A stretch of 19,899 nt of DNA from assembly GCF_943913915.1 (NCBI RefSeq), contig NZ_CALUAA010000016.1:1-19899 (forward strand). The letters run 5' to 3'. The notes beneath the pieces were generated by a model that saw only the letters and a list, made by a program, of their open reading frames with translations, was not told where the DNA came from and ran no database searches. Position numbers and translations under genes: made by a program. Of this stretch, positions 6,720 through 12,525 are shown one piece after another (within the stretch, counting starts at the first letter, position 1; every line of letters starts with the position of its first letter). This DNA comes from an uncultured Peptoniphilus sp. (GTDB taxonomy: Bacteria; Bacillota; Clostridia; Tissierellales; Peptoniphilaceae).

Positions 6720-7651
6720 GAATCTATAAAACCCTTATCGATATCGACAGCTTCTTCCTCCACCGCCGTACCTTCCACAATACGATCTCGATAGGATACA
6801 CTTGCAGGTGAACCTTCGGACCAGCGATTATCGAAAAATTCAACGAACTTTTCAATGGGAAATTCCACTTTTACAAGCTCCACATAAACGTCTTTTACTC
6901 GCTTCCTCGCCACAGCTTTCGGGTGGGGCGACTTTGCAATGCGGGTGATGAGTCCGTAGGTTTTTCCCCGCACATTCGCCATTCCCGTGGAGCCGTTATT
7001 GCTTACGACGCTATCTCCAATGGCGGTAATGGCCGGTAGGCAAGTGTGGGTGGTGGCAAGAATGTCAATTTGATTTTCCCTTAGCCAAATATCCAGCTCT
7101 TCTCGTCGCTCTTCTTTTTTAAGCGCGTCTCGAGCACACTCCCAACCGGACATGCTTTTTTCATCACCATGGGTAATGGCGATCCTTACACCCATGGCGG
7201 TAATGGCAGCCGTTTTTTCCCTTTGTTCCAGCTCTTTAAGAATCTCTTTCTCTTTAAGATTTTTCTTCATAGAAGAGTGAATCACATTGGAACGCGCCAC
7301 CGTACCCTCATCCACATCGGGCGGATAATTACAGCCGCAATCGGCCTTCTCAGGAGATGTCGGCAGTTCAAACTCTACATTGCCAAGTAATTTGATTCCA
7401 TGGGTGTTTTTTTCAACTGTCATAAAATCGTCGTACTCTACGTCAAACCAGTGCATATCCCCGTTAAAAATCATAAGGGGTGTATTCGCTTCTTCTTTTG
7501 CCATGCGATTGAAGGTTTCGACCGAAAAAATATTACCGTAGAGCCCGCCGATGATGTAGATCACTTCTTCGTCTACAGGCTTAAGATGTCTCGCCCAATC
7601 TTTTGAAAGAAAATAGTCGATGGAACAATTATTCTTCAGAGACACTATCAT
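6704..7651 (-). CDS. Metallophosphoesterase-like protein with altered first metal motif
   Basis: The protein (315 residues from this start) has the order of motifs of the calcineurin-like phosphoesterase fold. GLYGN (36-40) stands where DxHGN is expected, then NGD (63-65), GNVE (90-93), HGD (161-163), THTC (201-204) and NNGS (218-221). The usual DxH metal ligands are missing from the first motif and GNHE is GNVE, so metal binding or activity may differ. Between motifs is an insert with a CGC pair (105-107) and a helical Lys/Glu-rich stretch (129-147). An ATG at 7690 is in frame, but the ATG at 7651 is preceded by AAAGGA at proper spacing. It overlaps the symporter gene by 23 bases, so the pair is translationally coupled. 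Substrate unknown. Confidence 0.7.
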   Translation of the reverse strand: MIVSLKNNCSIDYFLSKDWARHLKPVDEEVIYIIGGLYGNIFSVETFNRMAKEEANTPLMIFNGDMHWFDVEYDDFMTVEKNTHGIKLLGNVEFELPTSPEKADCGCNYPPDVDEGTVARSNVIHSSMKKNLKEKEILKELEQREKTAAITAMGVRIAITHGDEKSMSGWECARDALKKEERREELDIWLRENQIDILATTHTCLPAITAIGDSVVSNNGSTGMANVRGKTYGLITRIAKSPHPKAVARKRVKDVYVELVKVEFPIEKFVEFFDNRWSEGSPASVSYRDRIVEGTAVEEEAVDIDKGFIDSGTCS

Positions 7652-9023
7652 CACATCCTTTACAAAAAAAGCTCGGAATAATATAGCCAAGCGTACATAA
7701 AACAGTTCCGTATAAATTGACGCCTAAGGTCATAGCATTTTTTCCTGTACCGATTGCCCAGGCTGCCGGCACAAGATCCATAGCGAGTAAGACGCCGAGA
7801 ACGATGCCGATCCAAAAACTTAGGTGGAAGCCGAGTTTGGTGGGACGAACGACTCCGTGAAGTAAGAAAATCGGCGCAAGCCCGACGACCATCGTACCGC
7901 TGATGGTGGTGGCTTTTAAAATATCGGTACCCACGATCATGGGAAGATTCCCTAAAATCGCAAAGGCAATCATCACCACGACGGCAATGGTGCGCGCATT
8001 TTTAGGCATCCCTTTTCCTGCGATTTCCGGAAGGTCCTTCGCCGTGAGTTTACCTAAACTCGAAAACGTCGAGTCCAGGGTAGAGCCCGCTGCGGAGATC
8101 ATAACGACGATCATGGCAAAATAACCTGCAACACCCAGGGTGCGGCCCAGAGTTGCGGGCATGTTATTGGTAAGTTCCAATCCGATCAAGCGCGCGTGAA
8201 TGCCGATAAAACTGAAAACTAAAATCGCGAGAAAACCCAACAGACCGGAAACGACAAAGGCTCTCAGCATGACTTTCTCATCGGTAATAAAGCCTCTATC
8301 CGTTAAAACCGGATCGTGGAAGCCGTAACTGAATATTTGGATAATGCTTACAAACACCATATCGAGACCCGTATCCATTTTCCAGGTGCCCGTAGAAATA
8401 AATTCACCTAAACCGTGTTTCGGCAAAATGGCAATGGTAACAAAGACTACAAAGAAAATAAATACCACCGCTTGAATAGAGTCGGTAATGATGGAACTCC
8501 TAAGCCCTCCGATGACCGAATATACCAAGGTTATAGCGGTGAAAAGAAGTGCCGCATAGATAAATGCTTTCGAACCGGCTTCTCCGTAGTATCCGCCGAC
8601 GACCGATGTGTTCGACCAAATTTCGTTAAAGAGACGAATTAAAATAGCGGCAGAAAAAGCGACGGATGCAAATTGTCCGTATTCTTTTGTAAGAAAGCTT
8701 ACCATCCCCCGGGCGGCGTAATGTCTTCTAATACGATAGAGGGCTAGGCCCGTAACGGGGATACACAGCCAGTAAATGGCGTAGGATAAGCCGCCGACAA
8801 AGCCGTACTCGGCACCGAGATTGGCGGCATTGGTAACGGATTTTGCAAATATCCAGCTGATAAAAATACTGAGCATAAGCACTGCCTGGCTCGGCTCGTG
8901 GCCTTCGCTTGATTTACCGTGGAAGAAACCCTCCGTCGTTACGTGTTTGGGAGATAGAATCATCATAACAATGCCATAGACGATTAAAAATCCCCAGAAA
9001 AGATAACCCATAGAATTAGTCAT
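7629..9023 (-). CDS. Sodium:solute symporter (SSS) family transporter
   Basis: This is a 464-residue polytopic membrane protein with about 12-13 hydrophobic segments. Its N-terminal helix is followed by the SSS-like region SIFISWIFAKSVTNAANLGA (52-71), then a Gly-rich loop (GFVGGLS). The GGLRSS turn after a helix and the long run of C-terminal helices also fit the LeuT-fold SSS family, which uses Na+ to import small solutes. An ATG at 9062 would add 13 charged residues. The ATG at 9023 is preferred because it has AAAGGGG just upstream and starts right before the first helix. Its end overlaps the phosphoesterase-like gene, so substrate uptake and hydrolysis or sensing may be linked. The substrate (amino acid, sugar, organic acid or other) cannot be told. 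Confidence 0.85.
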   Translation of the reverse strand: MTNSMGYLFWGFLIVYGIVMMILSPKHVTTEGFFHGKSSEGHEPSQAVLMLSIFISWIFAKSVTNAANLGAEYGFVGGLSYAIYWLCIPVTGLALYRIRRHYAARGMVSFLTKEYGQFASVAFSAAILIRLFNEIWSNTSVVGGYYGEAGSKAFIYAALLFTAITLVYSVIGGLRSSIITDSIQAVVFIFFVVFVTIAILPKHGLGEFISTGTWKMDTGLDMVFVSIIQIFSYGFHDPVLTDRGFITDEKVMLRAFVVSGLLGFLAILVFSFIGIHARLIGLELTNNMPATLGRTLGVAGYFAMIVVMISAAGSTLDSTFSSLGKLTAKDLPEIAGKGMPKNARTIAVVVMIAFAILGNLPMIVGTDILKATTISGTMVVGLAPIFLLHGVVRPTKLGFHLSFWIGIVLGVLLAMDLVPAAWAIGTGKNAMTLGVNLYGTVLCTLGYIIPSFFCKGCDDSVSEE

Positions 9024-9060
9024 AAAAACCCCTTTATTTATTTTAATTATTTCCTTTAAC

Positions 9061-9069
9061 ATTGTAGCA
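9061..9069 (-). promoter_or_regulatory. Extended -10 promoter of the symporter gene
   Basis: Minus-strand TGC-TACAAT is an extended -10 element. No good -35 is seen at 16-18 bases. Transcription would begin near 9054, about 30 bases before the start codon. Confidence 0.45.
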
Positions 9070-9127
9070 TGTAGGGAAAATTTAAAAGTTGATTTAAGTA
9101 TTTTAAATTTTCTTCACGGCTTGGTAT

Positions 9128-9146
9128 GTATCGTCTTTTTCGATAC
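9128..9146. repeat. Small dyad in the divergent promoter region
   Basis: GTATCG (9128-9133) and CGATAC (9141-9146) flank a T-rich 7-base loop. It lies between the divergent symporter and stalk-protein promoters, where an operator would be well placed, but the repeat is short. Confidence 0.35.
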
Positions 9147-9191
9147 TTGTTAAGCTTCATTTTTTCCATAGATTTTATCACGTTGCCATAC

Positions 9192-9197
9192 TATAAT
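9192..9197 (+). promoter_or_regulatory. -10 element upstream of the stalk-domain gene
   Basis: A perfect TATAAT lies 42 bases before the start codon. The hexamer at the -35 position (TAGATT region) is a poor match, so the promoter may be weak or need an activator. Confidence 0.45.
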
Positions 9198-9238
9198 CGC
9201 CTCACGGATACTCTTTGTTTTAGAAAGGAAAGGACTCT

Positions 9239-10318
9239 ATGAAAAAATCCCGCCTCTACATTCTTGCGATCCTCCTTGTGACCATGCTCTTTCCGGCGAA
9301 GAGCTCGGCACAGGGATCGGTGCAGCTTTTTATTAACGGCCGCTATATTCAAGGGGATGTTTCGCCCCGCATCGAAAACAGCCGCACCATGGTGCCGCTT
9401 CGTCTCGTCAGCGAAACTTTGGGCTACGATGTAAAGTGGAACAAAGCCGAGCGCAGCATTCAAATTGTACAGGCAGGACGCACTATGGATCTTACTCTCA
9501 ACAGTAAGGTAGCTTATGTAACGGAAAAGGGCTCGAGGAGACAGGTGGTCATGGATGTTAAACCCCAAATTATAAACGATCGCTCCCTCGTTCCCCTTCG
9601 CTTTATTTCCGAGAATTTCGGCGAAAAGGTAGATTGGGACCGCACCAATCGCACGGTCATCGTCGGCGAGGGCTATGTGCCGCCGAAAGATCCCAATCGG
9701 GTGAATGTGGACTATCGCGGAAAATCTTTCGAACTCATTACTAAGAAGGTCGACGGGGAATTATTGATTCCCATAAGCGACTTTGCCCGTGCCATGGGCT
9801 GGACCTACGCTAAAGCGCCTAACGAGTACGAAGCAATGGTACCTCTTCTAACAGATACCGCCACAGGCAAGAAGGTATGGAACGACGGATCCGTCCTTAT
9901 GTGCGACAACATCTCCTTCGGCGGATTGGATGCCGCGAAAGACAGGCAAACAAGTGAAGTTATATCGAAAACTATCGGCGGAAAGGACTTCGTCTCGCTA
10001 CGCCATTTGGCCGCAGCCCTTCATTTAAACATCTCACAAGCCGGCAACCGCATCAGCTTAACCGACAATAATGAGCCTACGATTTACAGAATGTACTATA
10101 ATCCTCTTTTGGATGACGGAGAAAGTTACGGTTACGTCGCCGCCAAGGTGAACTATATTCAGTACAAAAACAACCATTACAAAATCATGCCTATGAATAA
10201 AACGCCGGAACAATACATCCGTCAAGGTCTAACCAATAGTGAAATGGACCCCATCGGCATGTTCAATTTCTATATGGATCTTCAAAAGAATATTGTAGAA
10301 GCATATTCTCAAGGCTAA
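9239..10318 (+). CDS. Secreted stalk-domain (copper amine oxidase N-terminal-like) protein
   Basis: The protein has 359 residues. Residues 1-24 are a signal peptide (MKKSR, hydrophobic core, cleavage after SSA). Two clear stalk-domain units follow. Each has the signature V-P-L-R-x-[IV]-S-E-x-x-G then V-x-W, at 52-67 and 118-133. Two weaker units appear later, LLIPISDFARAMGWTY (175-190) and FVSLRHLAAALHLNI (251-265), so most of the protein may be built from this fold. There is no copper amine oxidase catalytic domain, LPxTG or SLH anchor, so it is probably secreted and perhaps wall-associated. The last 80 residues are Tyr/Asn-rich and unrecognised. GGAAAGGA precedes the ATG. It is the only plus-strand gene here and ends at a terminator shared with serS. 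The function of such domains in Firmicutes is generally unknown. Confidence 0.85.
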   Translation: MKKSRLYILAILLVTMLFPAKSSAQGSVQLFINGRYIQGDVSPRIENSRTMVPLRLVSETLGYDVKWNKAERSIQIVQAGRTMDLTLNSKVAYVTEKGSRRQVVMDVKPQIINDRSLVPLRFISENFGEKVDWDRTNRTVIVGEGYVPPKDPNRVNVDYRGKSFELITKKVDGELLIPISDFARAMGWTYAKAPNEYEAMVPLLTDTATGKKVWNDGSVLMCDNISFGGLDAAKDRQTSEVISKTIGGKDFVSLRHLAAALHLNISQAGNRISLTDNNEPTIYRMYYNPLLDDGESYGYVAAKVNYIQYKNNHYKIMPMNKTPEQYIRQGLTNSEMDPIGMFNFYMDLQKNIVEAYSQG

Positions 10319-10361
10319 ATATTACACGGTATGTTTTTACATTGTGATTTTCGAAAATCAA

Positions 10362-10392
10362 AAAAGACGCCACTACCCCGGTGGCGTCTTTT
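10362..10392. terminator. Bidirectional terminator between the stalk gene and serS
   Basis: A perfect 12-bp inverted repeat (AAAAGACGCCAC, 10362-10373; GTGGCGTCTTTT, 10381-10392) with a 7-base loop. A and T runs at the two ends make it work for both converging genes. A separate 16-bp perfect palindrome (10345-10360) lies just to its left. Confidence 0.92.
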
Positions 10393-10401
10393 AATGTGTT
10401 C

Positions 10402-11694
10402 TTACTTTGCAGGCACTTCGATTTTTTCTTTAAAGCCCATGTAGGGGCGAAGAGATTCGGGGATGAAGATACTTCCGTCTTCTTGATAGTGATTTTCCAA
10501 GAAGGCGATGAGCATTCTCGGCGGCGCCACAACCGTATTGTTTAAGGTGTGTGCCAAATAGAGCTTGCCGTCTTCTCCGCGAACGCGAATGTTTAAACGA
10601 CGAGCTTGTGCATCTCCCAAGTTGGAGCAGCTGCCCACTTCAAAGTATTTTTCTTGGCGAGGGGACCAAGCTTCCACGTCTACACTCTTAACTTTTAAGT
10701 CGGCAAGGTCTCCGGAACAGCATTCCAATGTGCGCACGGGAATATCCATGGAGCGGAAGAATTCCACGGTGTTTTGCCAGAGTTCGTCGTAGAAGGCTTT
10801 GCTTTCTTCAGGCTTACAGATAATGACCATCTCTTGCTTTTCGAATTGGTGGATACGGTAGACGCCGCGCTCTTCGATGCCGTGGGCGCCCACTTCTTTT
10901 CTGAAGCAGGGAGAATAGCTCGTAAGCTTATGGGGAAGGCTGTCCTCTTCCGTAATGGAATCGATGTATTTCCCGATCATGGAGTGTTCGCTGGTACCAA
11001 TAAGGTATAGATCTTCCCCTTCAATTTTATACATCATGTTTTCCATTTCGCTGAAACTCATGACACCGCTTACCACATCGCTTCGGATCATGAAGGGCGG
11101 AACATGGTAGATATAGCCTTTATCAATCATGAAGTCCCGAGCGTAGGATAGGATGGCGGAGTGAAGGCGGGCGATATCTCCCATTAAATAGTAGAAGCCG
11201 CTGCCGGATGTTTTTCTCGAGCTGTCCAGATCCACGCCGCTTAAAGCTTCCATAATGTCGATATGATAGGGAACTTCATAAGAGGGCACAACAGGTTCGC
11301 CGAAACGTTCCACCTCCACGTTTTCGGAATCGTCTTTTCCGATGGGCACGGTCTCGTCCATAATTTGAGGAATGACGAGCATAATTTCGCGAATACGTTC
11401 GCTCTTTTTAGCTTCTTCCGTCTCCAGCTCTTCGATGCGGTCGTTAATAGCCTTTACTTCCGCCTTAACTTCTTCCGCTTCATCTTTTTTTCCGTCTTTC
11501 ATCAAGCCGCCGATGGATTTCGACAGTTTATTGCGCTTGGCGCGAAGTTCGTCACCTTCTGTCTTGGCTTGACGATTTTCAATATCCAGTTCCAACACTT
11601 CGTCAACGAGAGCGATTTTTTCATCTTGGAATTTCTTTTTAATGTTTTCTTTTACCAGTTCCGGGTTTTCCCGAATTAAACGAATATCGAGCAT
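10402..11694 (-). CDS. serS: Serine-tRNA ligase, apparently archaeal-type
   Basis: It charges tRNA-Ser with serine. The 430-residue protein starts MLDIRLIRENPE, continues with the long coiled-coil tRNA-binding arm (about 30-105), then the class II catalytic core. Landmarks are SGSGFYYLMGDIARL (163-177), GTSEH (233-237), motif 2 SPCFRKEVGAHG...HQFEKQEM (261-289), CSGDL (326-330), SCSNLGDAQARRLNIR (355-370) and motif 3 from NNTVVAPPR (385-393) to RPYMG (416-420). TSEH, ARRLNIR and the motif 3 start differ from the common bacterial form (TAEV, ARRM, NGSGLAVGR) and recall archaeal SerRS, as I remember them. The ATG at 11694 has GGAGG upstream; an ATG at 11727 would start inside the leader terminator. 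A T-box leader controls it. Confidence 0.94.
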   Translation of the reverse strand: MLDIRLIRENPELVKENIKKKFQDEKIALVDEVLELDIENRQAKTEGDELRAKRNKLSKSIGGLMKDGKKDEAEEVKAEVKAINDRIEELETEEAKKSERIREIMLVIPQIMDETVPIGKDDSENVEVERFGEPVVPSYEVPYHIDIMEALSGVDLDSSRKTSGSGFYYLMGDIARLHSAILSYARDFMIDKGYIYHVPPFMIRSDVVSGVMSFSEMENMMYKIEGEDLYLIGTSEHSMIGKYIDSITEEDSLPHKLTSYSPCFRKEVGAHGIEERGVYRIHQFEKQEMVIICKPEESKAFYDELWQNTVEFFRSMDIPVRTLECCSGDLADLKVKSVDVEAWSPRQEKYFEVGSCSNLGDAQARRLNIRVRGEDGKLYLAHTLNNTVVAPPRMLIAFLENHYQEDGSIFIPESLRPYMGFKEKIEVPAK

Positions 11695-11707
11695 GTTTAC
11701 CTCCAAT

Positions 11708-11750
11708 AAAAAAAGGGCTCCGATCATCCTCTATGGGACGAGTCGAACCC
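11708..11750 (-). terminator. T-box terminator of the serS leader
   Basis: GGGTTCGACTCGTCC pairs with GGATGATCGGAGCCC (small bulge), followed by seven T at 11708-11714, just before the GGAGG of serS. Its left arm lies next to the T-box core, as expected for an antiterminator switch. Confidence 0.85.
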
Positions 11751-11900
11751 GCGTTGCCACCCAACTTAATCGCTGTGCGATTCACTTCATTTGACAGGCT
11801 CCGAGGCGGATTCAAAAGCTTCCCGCATCTGCTTACAGCAACCGCAGACTCTCTAAAGCGTTTCACTCTTTACTTTTCCTCTTCATCACCTTATACAGTT
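11708..11900 (-). ncRNA. T-box leader (serine) of serS
   Basis: The minus-strand leader has the near-invariant T-box core GGGTGGCAACGCGG (about 11749-11762), which pairs with the acceptor end of uncharged tRNA. It is followed by a terminator. Upstream are the Stem I signatures GATGAAGAGGAAAAGTAA and AGAGAGT. The likely specifier is TCC (11808-11810, within GAATCCGCC), a serine codon, consistent with serS downstream. Uncharged tRNA-Ser would stabilise the antiterminator and allow serS expression. Confidence 0.92.
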
Positions 11901-11906
11901 GCCACT

Positions 11907-11915
11907 AGTATACCA
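11907..11915 (-). promoter_or_regulatory. Extended -10 promoter of the serS leader
   Basis: Minus-strand TGG-TATACT is an extended -10. The -35 position has no good match. It gives a start near 11900, which fits the start of the T-box Stem I. Confidence 0.55.
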
Positions 11916-11945
11916 CAGCTTCACCGTTCTGGCTATGGATGCACT

Positions 11946-11980
11946 AAAAAAAGGCGTCCTTGCGGAGAACGCCTTTTTTT
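11946..11980 (-). terminator. Intrinsic terminator after the ferredoxin gene
   Basis: On the minus strand AGGCGT..TCC pairs with GGACGCCT around a GCAA tetraloop, with a 2-base bulge. Seven A precede it and seven T follow, so it can also work on the plus strand. It lies 9 bases past the ferredoxin stop. Confidence 0.9.
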
Positions 11981-11989
11981 AATTAAATC

Positions 11990-12157
11990 CTATTCGGGTT
12001 GAGCTGCGCCGGTGGGGCATACGGAAGAGCAGGAGCCGCAGTCGATGCAAGCGTCAGCGTCGATGCTGTAAATGTCGCCTTCAGAGATGCAGTCTACCGG
12101 ACATTCAGGTTTGCAAGCGCCACAAGCGATGCAAGCGTCAGTAATTTTATGTGCCAT
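11990..12157 (-). CDS. Clostridial-type 2[4Fe-4S] ferredoxin
   Basis: This 55-residue cytoplasmic electron carrier (MAHKITDACIACGACKPECP, 1-20) has two cluster motifs CxxCxxCxxxCP. The first uses Cys9, 12, 15 and 19 and the second Cys37, 40, 43 and 47, each followed by Pro; Cys23 is extra. The length and the two-fold pseudo-repeat are those of classic clostridial ferredoxins, which serve pyruvate:ferredoxin oxidoreductase, hydrogenase and radical SAM enzymes. GGAGG lies 7 bases before the ATG. It is a single-gene unit with a strong promoter and terminator. Its neighbour is the feo iron-uptake operon, which ends upstream of its promoter. The acidic composition is normal for the family. Confidence 0.96.
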   Translation of the reverse strand: MAHKITDACIACGACKPECPVDCISEGDIYSIDADACIDCGSCSSVCPTGAAQPE

Positions 12158-12230
12158 AATGATACCTCCAAATTATCTTCAGGTATGTAACGGAATACCG
12201 TTTTTTCCTGTTTTTTTACTTCCTGAATTT

Positions 12231-12258
12231 ATTATAGCATTGATCTTTTATAATTCAA
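12231..12258 (-). promoter_or_regulatory. Strong promoter of the ferredoxin gene
   Basis: Minus-strand TTGAAT (12253-12258), 16-base spacer, TATAAT (12231-12236), with a TGC extension before the -10. The leader of about 65 bases contains a small AACGG/CCGTT hairpin (about 12189-12202). Confidence 0.8.
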
Positions 12259-12301
12259 GTAGAAAAGCTAAATAATACGACGTTATATTAACTTTTTTCA
12301 C

Positions 12302-12326
12302 AATTCAGAGTGAATCACTTTGAATT
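12302..12326. repeat. 25-bp near-perfect dyad between the feo and ferredoxin units
   Basis: AATTCAGAGTGA-A-TCACTTTGAATT: 12-base arms with a single mismatch around one central base. It lies 18 bases from the feo terminator and about 44 bases upstream of the ferredoxin -35. It looks more like a protein-binding site than an RNA hairpin because the loop is one base. Confidence 0.55.
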
Positions 12327-12343
12327 TTGCAGTGTGGTTCCAC

Positions 12344-12370
12344 AAAAAAAGATGCCCAAGGGCATCTCTT
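12344..12370 (-). terminator. Intrinsic terminator of the feo operon
   Basis: On the minus strand GATGCC pairs with GGCATC around CTTG (6 bp plus flanking A-T pairs), followed by seven T. It abuts the stop codon of the small Cys-rich gene. Confidence 0.9.
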
Positions 12371-12517
12371 TTATTCATGTGTATGGGAAGAACAGTGGCC
12401 GCTGTCGCAGGAGCTGCATCCACAGCCGCAACCGCCTTCTTTTCGTTTTTTATAAATGGAGCGCACACCGTATGCTACGAGGAGCACGACGACGGCGAGT
12501 ACGATAAAGTTTCCCAT
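12371..12517 (-). CDS. FeoB-associated Cys-rich membrane peptide
   Basis: A 48-residue protein: MGNFIVLAVVVLLVAYGV forms one membrane helix (about 3-19), followed by a Lys/Arg patch (23-26: KKRK) that sets the tail in the cytoplasm. The tail, GGCGCGCSSCDSGHCSSHTHE, holds five Cys and three His. This is the layout of the FeoB-associated Cys-rich family (FeoC-like role, PF12669 type). Such peptides are thought to assist the FeoB ferrous-iron channel, perhaps by metal binding or redox sensing, but their exact function is unproven. It starts 8 bases after the feoB stop, with GGAGG overlapping that gap, and is the last gene of the operon. Confidence 0.9.
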   Translation of the reverse strand: MGNFIVLAVVVLLVAYGVRSIYKKRKEGGCGCGCSSCDSGHCSSHTHE

Positions 12518-12525
12518 AATTCCTC

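Noticed and set aside
9191..9568. Minus-strand reading frame opposite the stalk-domain gene
   Set aside because: It is a shadow of a gene with a clear signal peptide and repeats, and it has no SD or family motif.
10345..10360. 16-bp perfect palindrome TGATTTTCGAAAATCA
   Set aside because: It lies between two converging genes beside their shared terminator, away from any promoter, so an operator role is unlikely; it may just add to the terminator.
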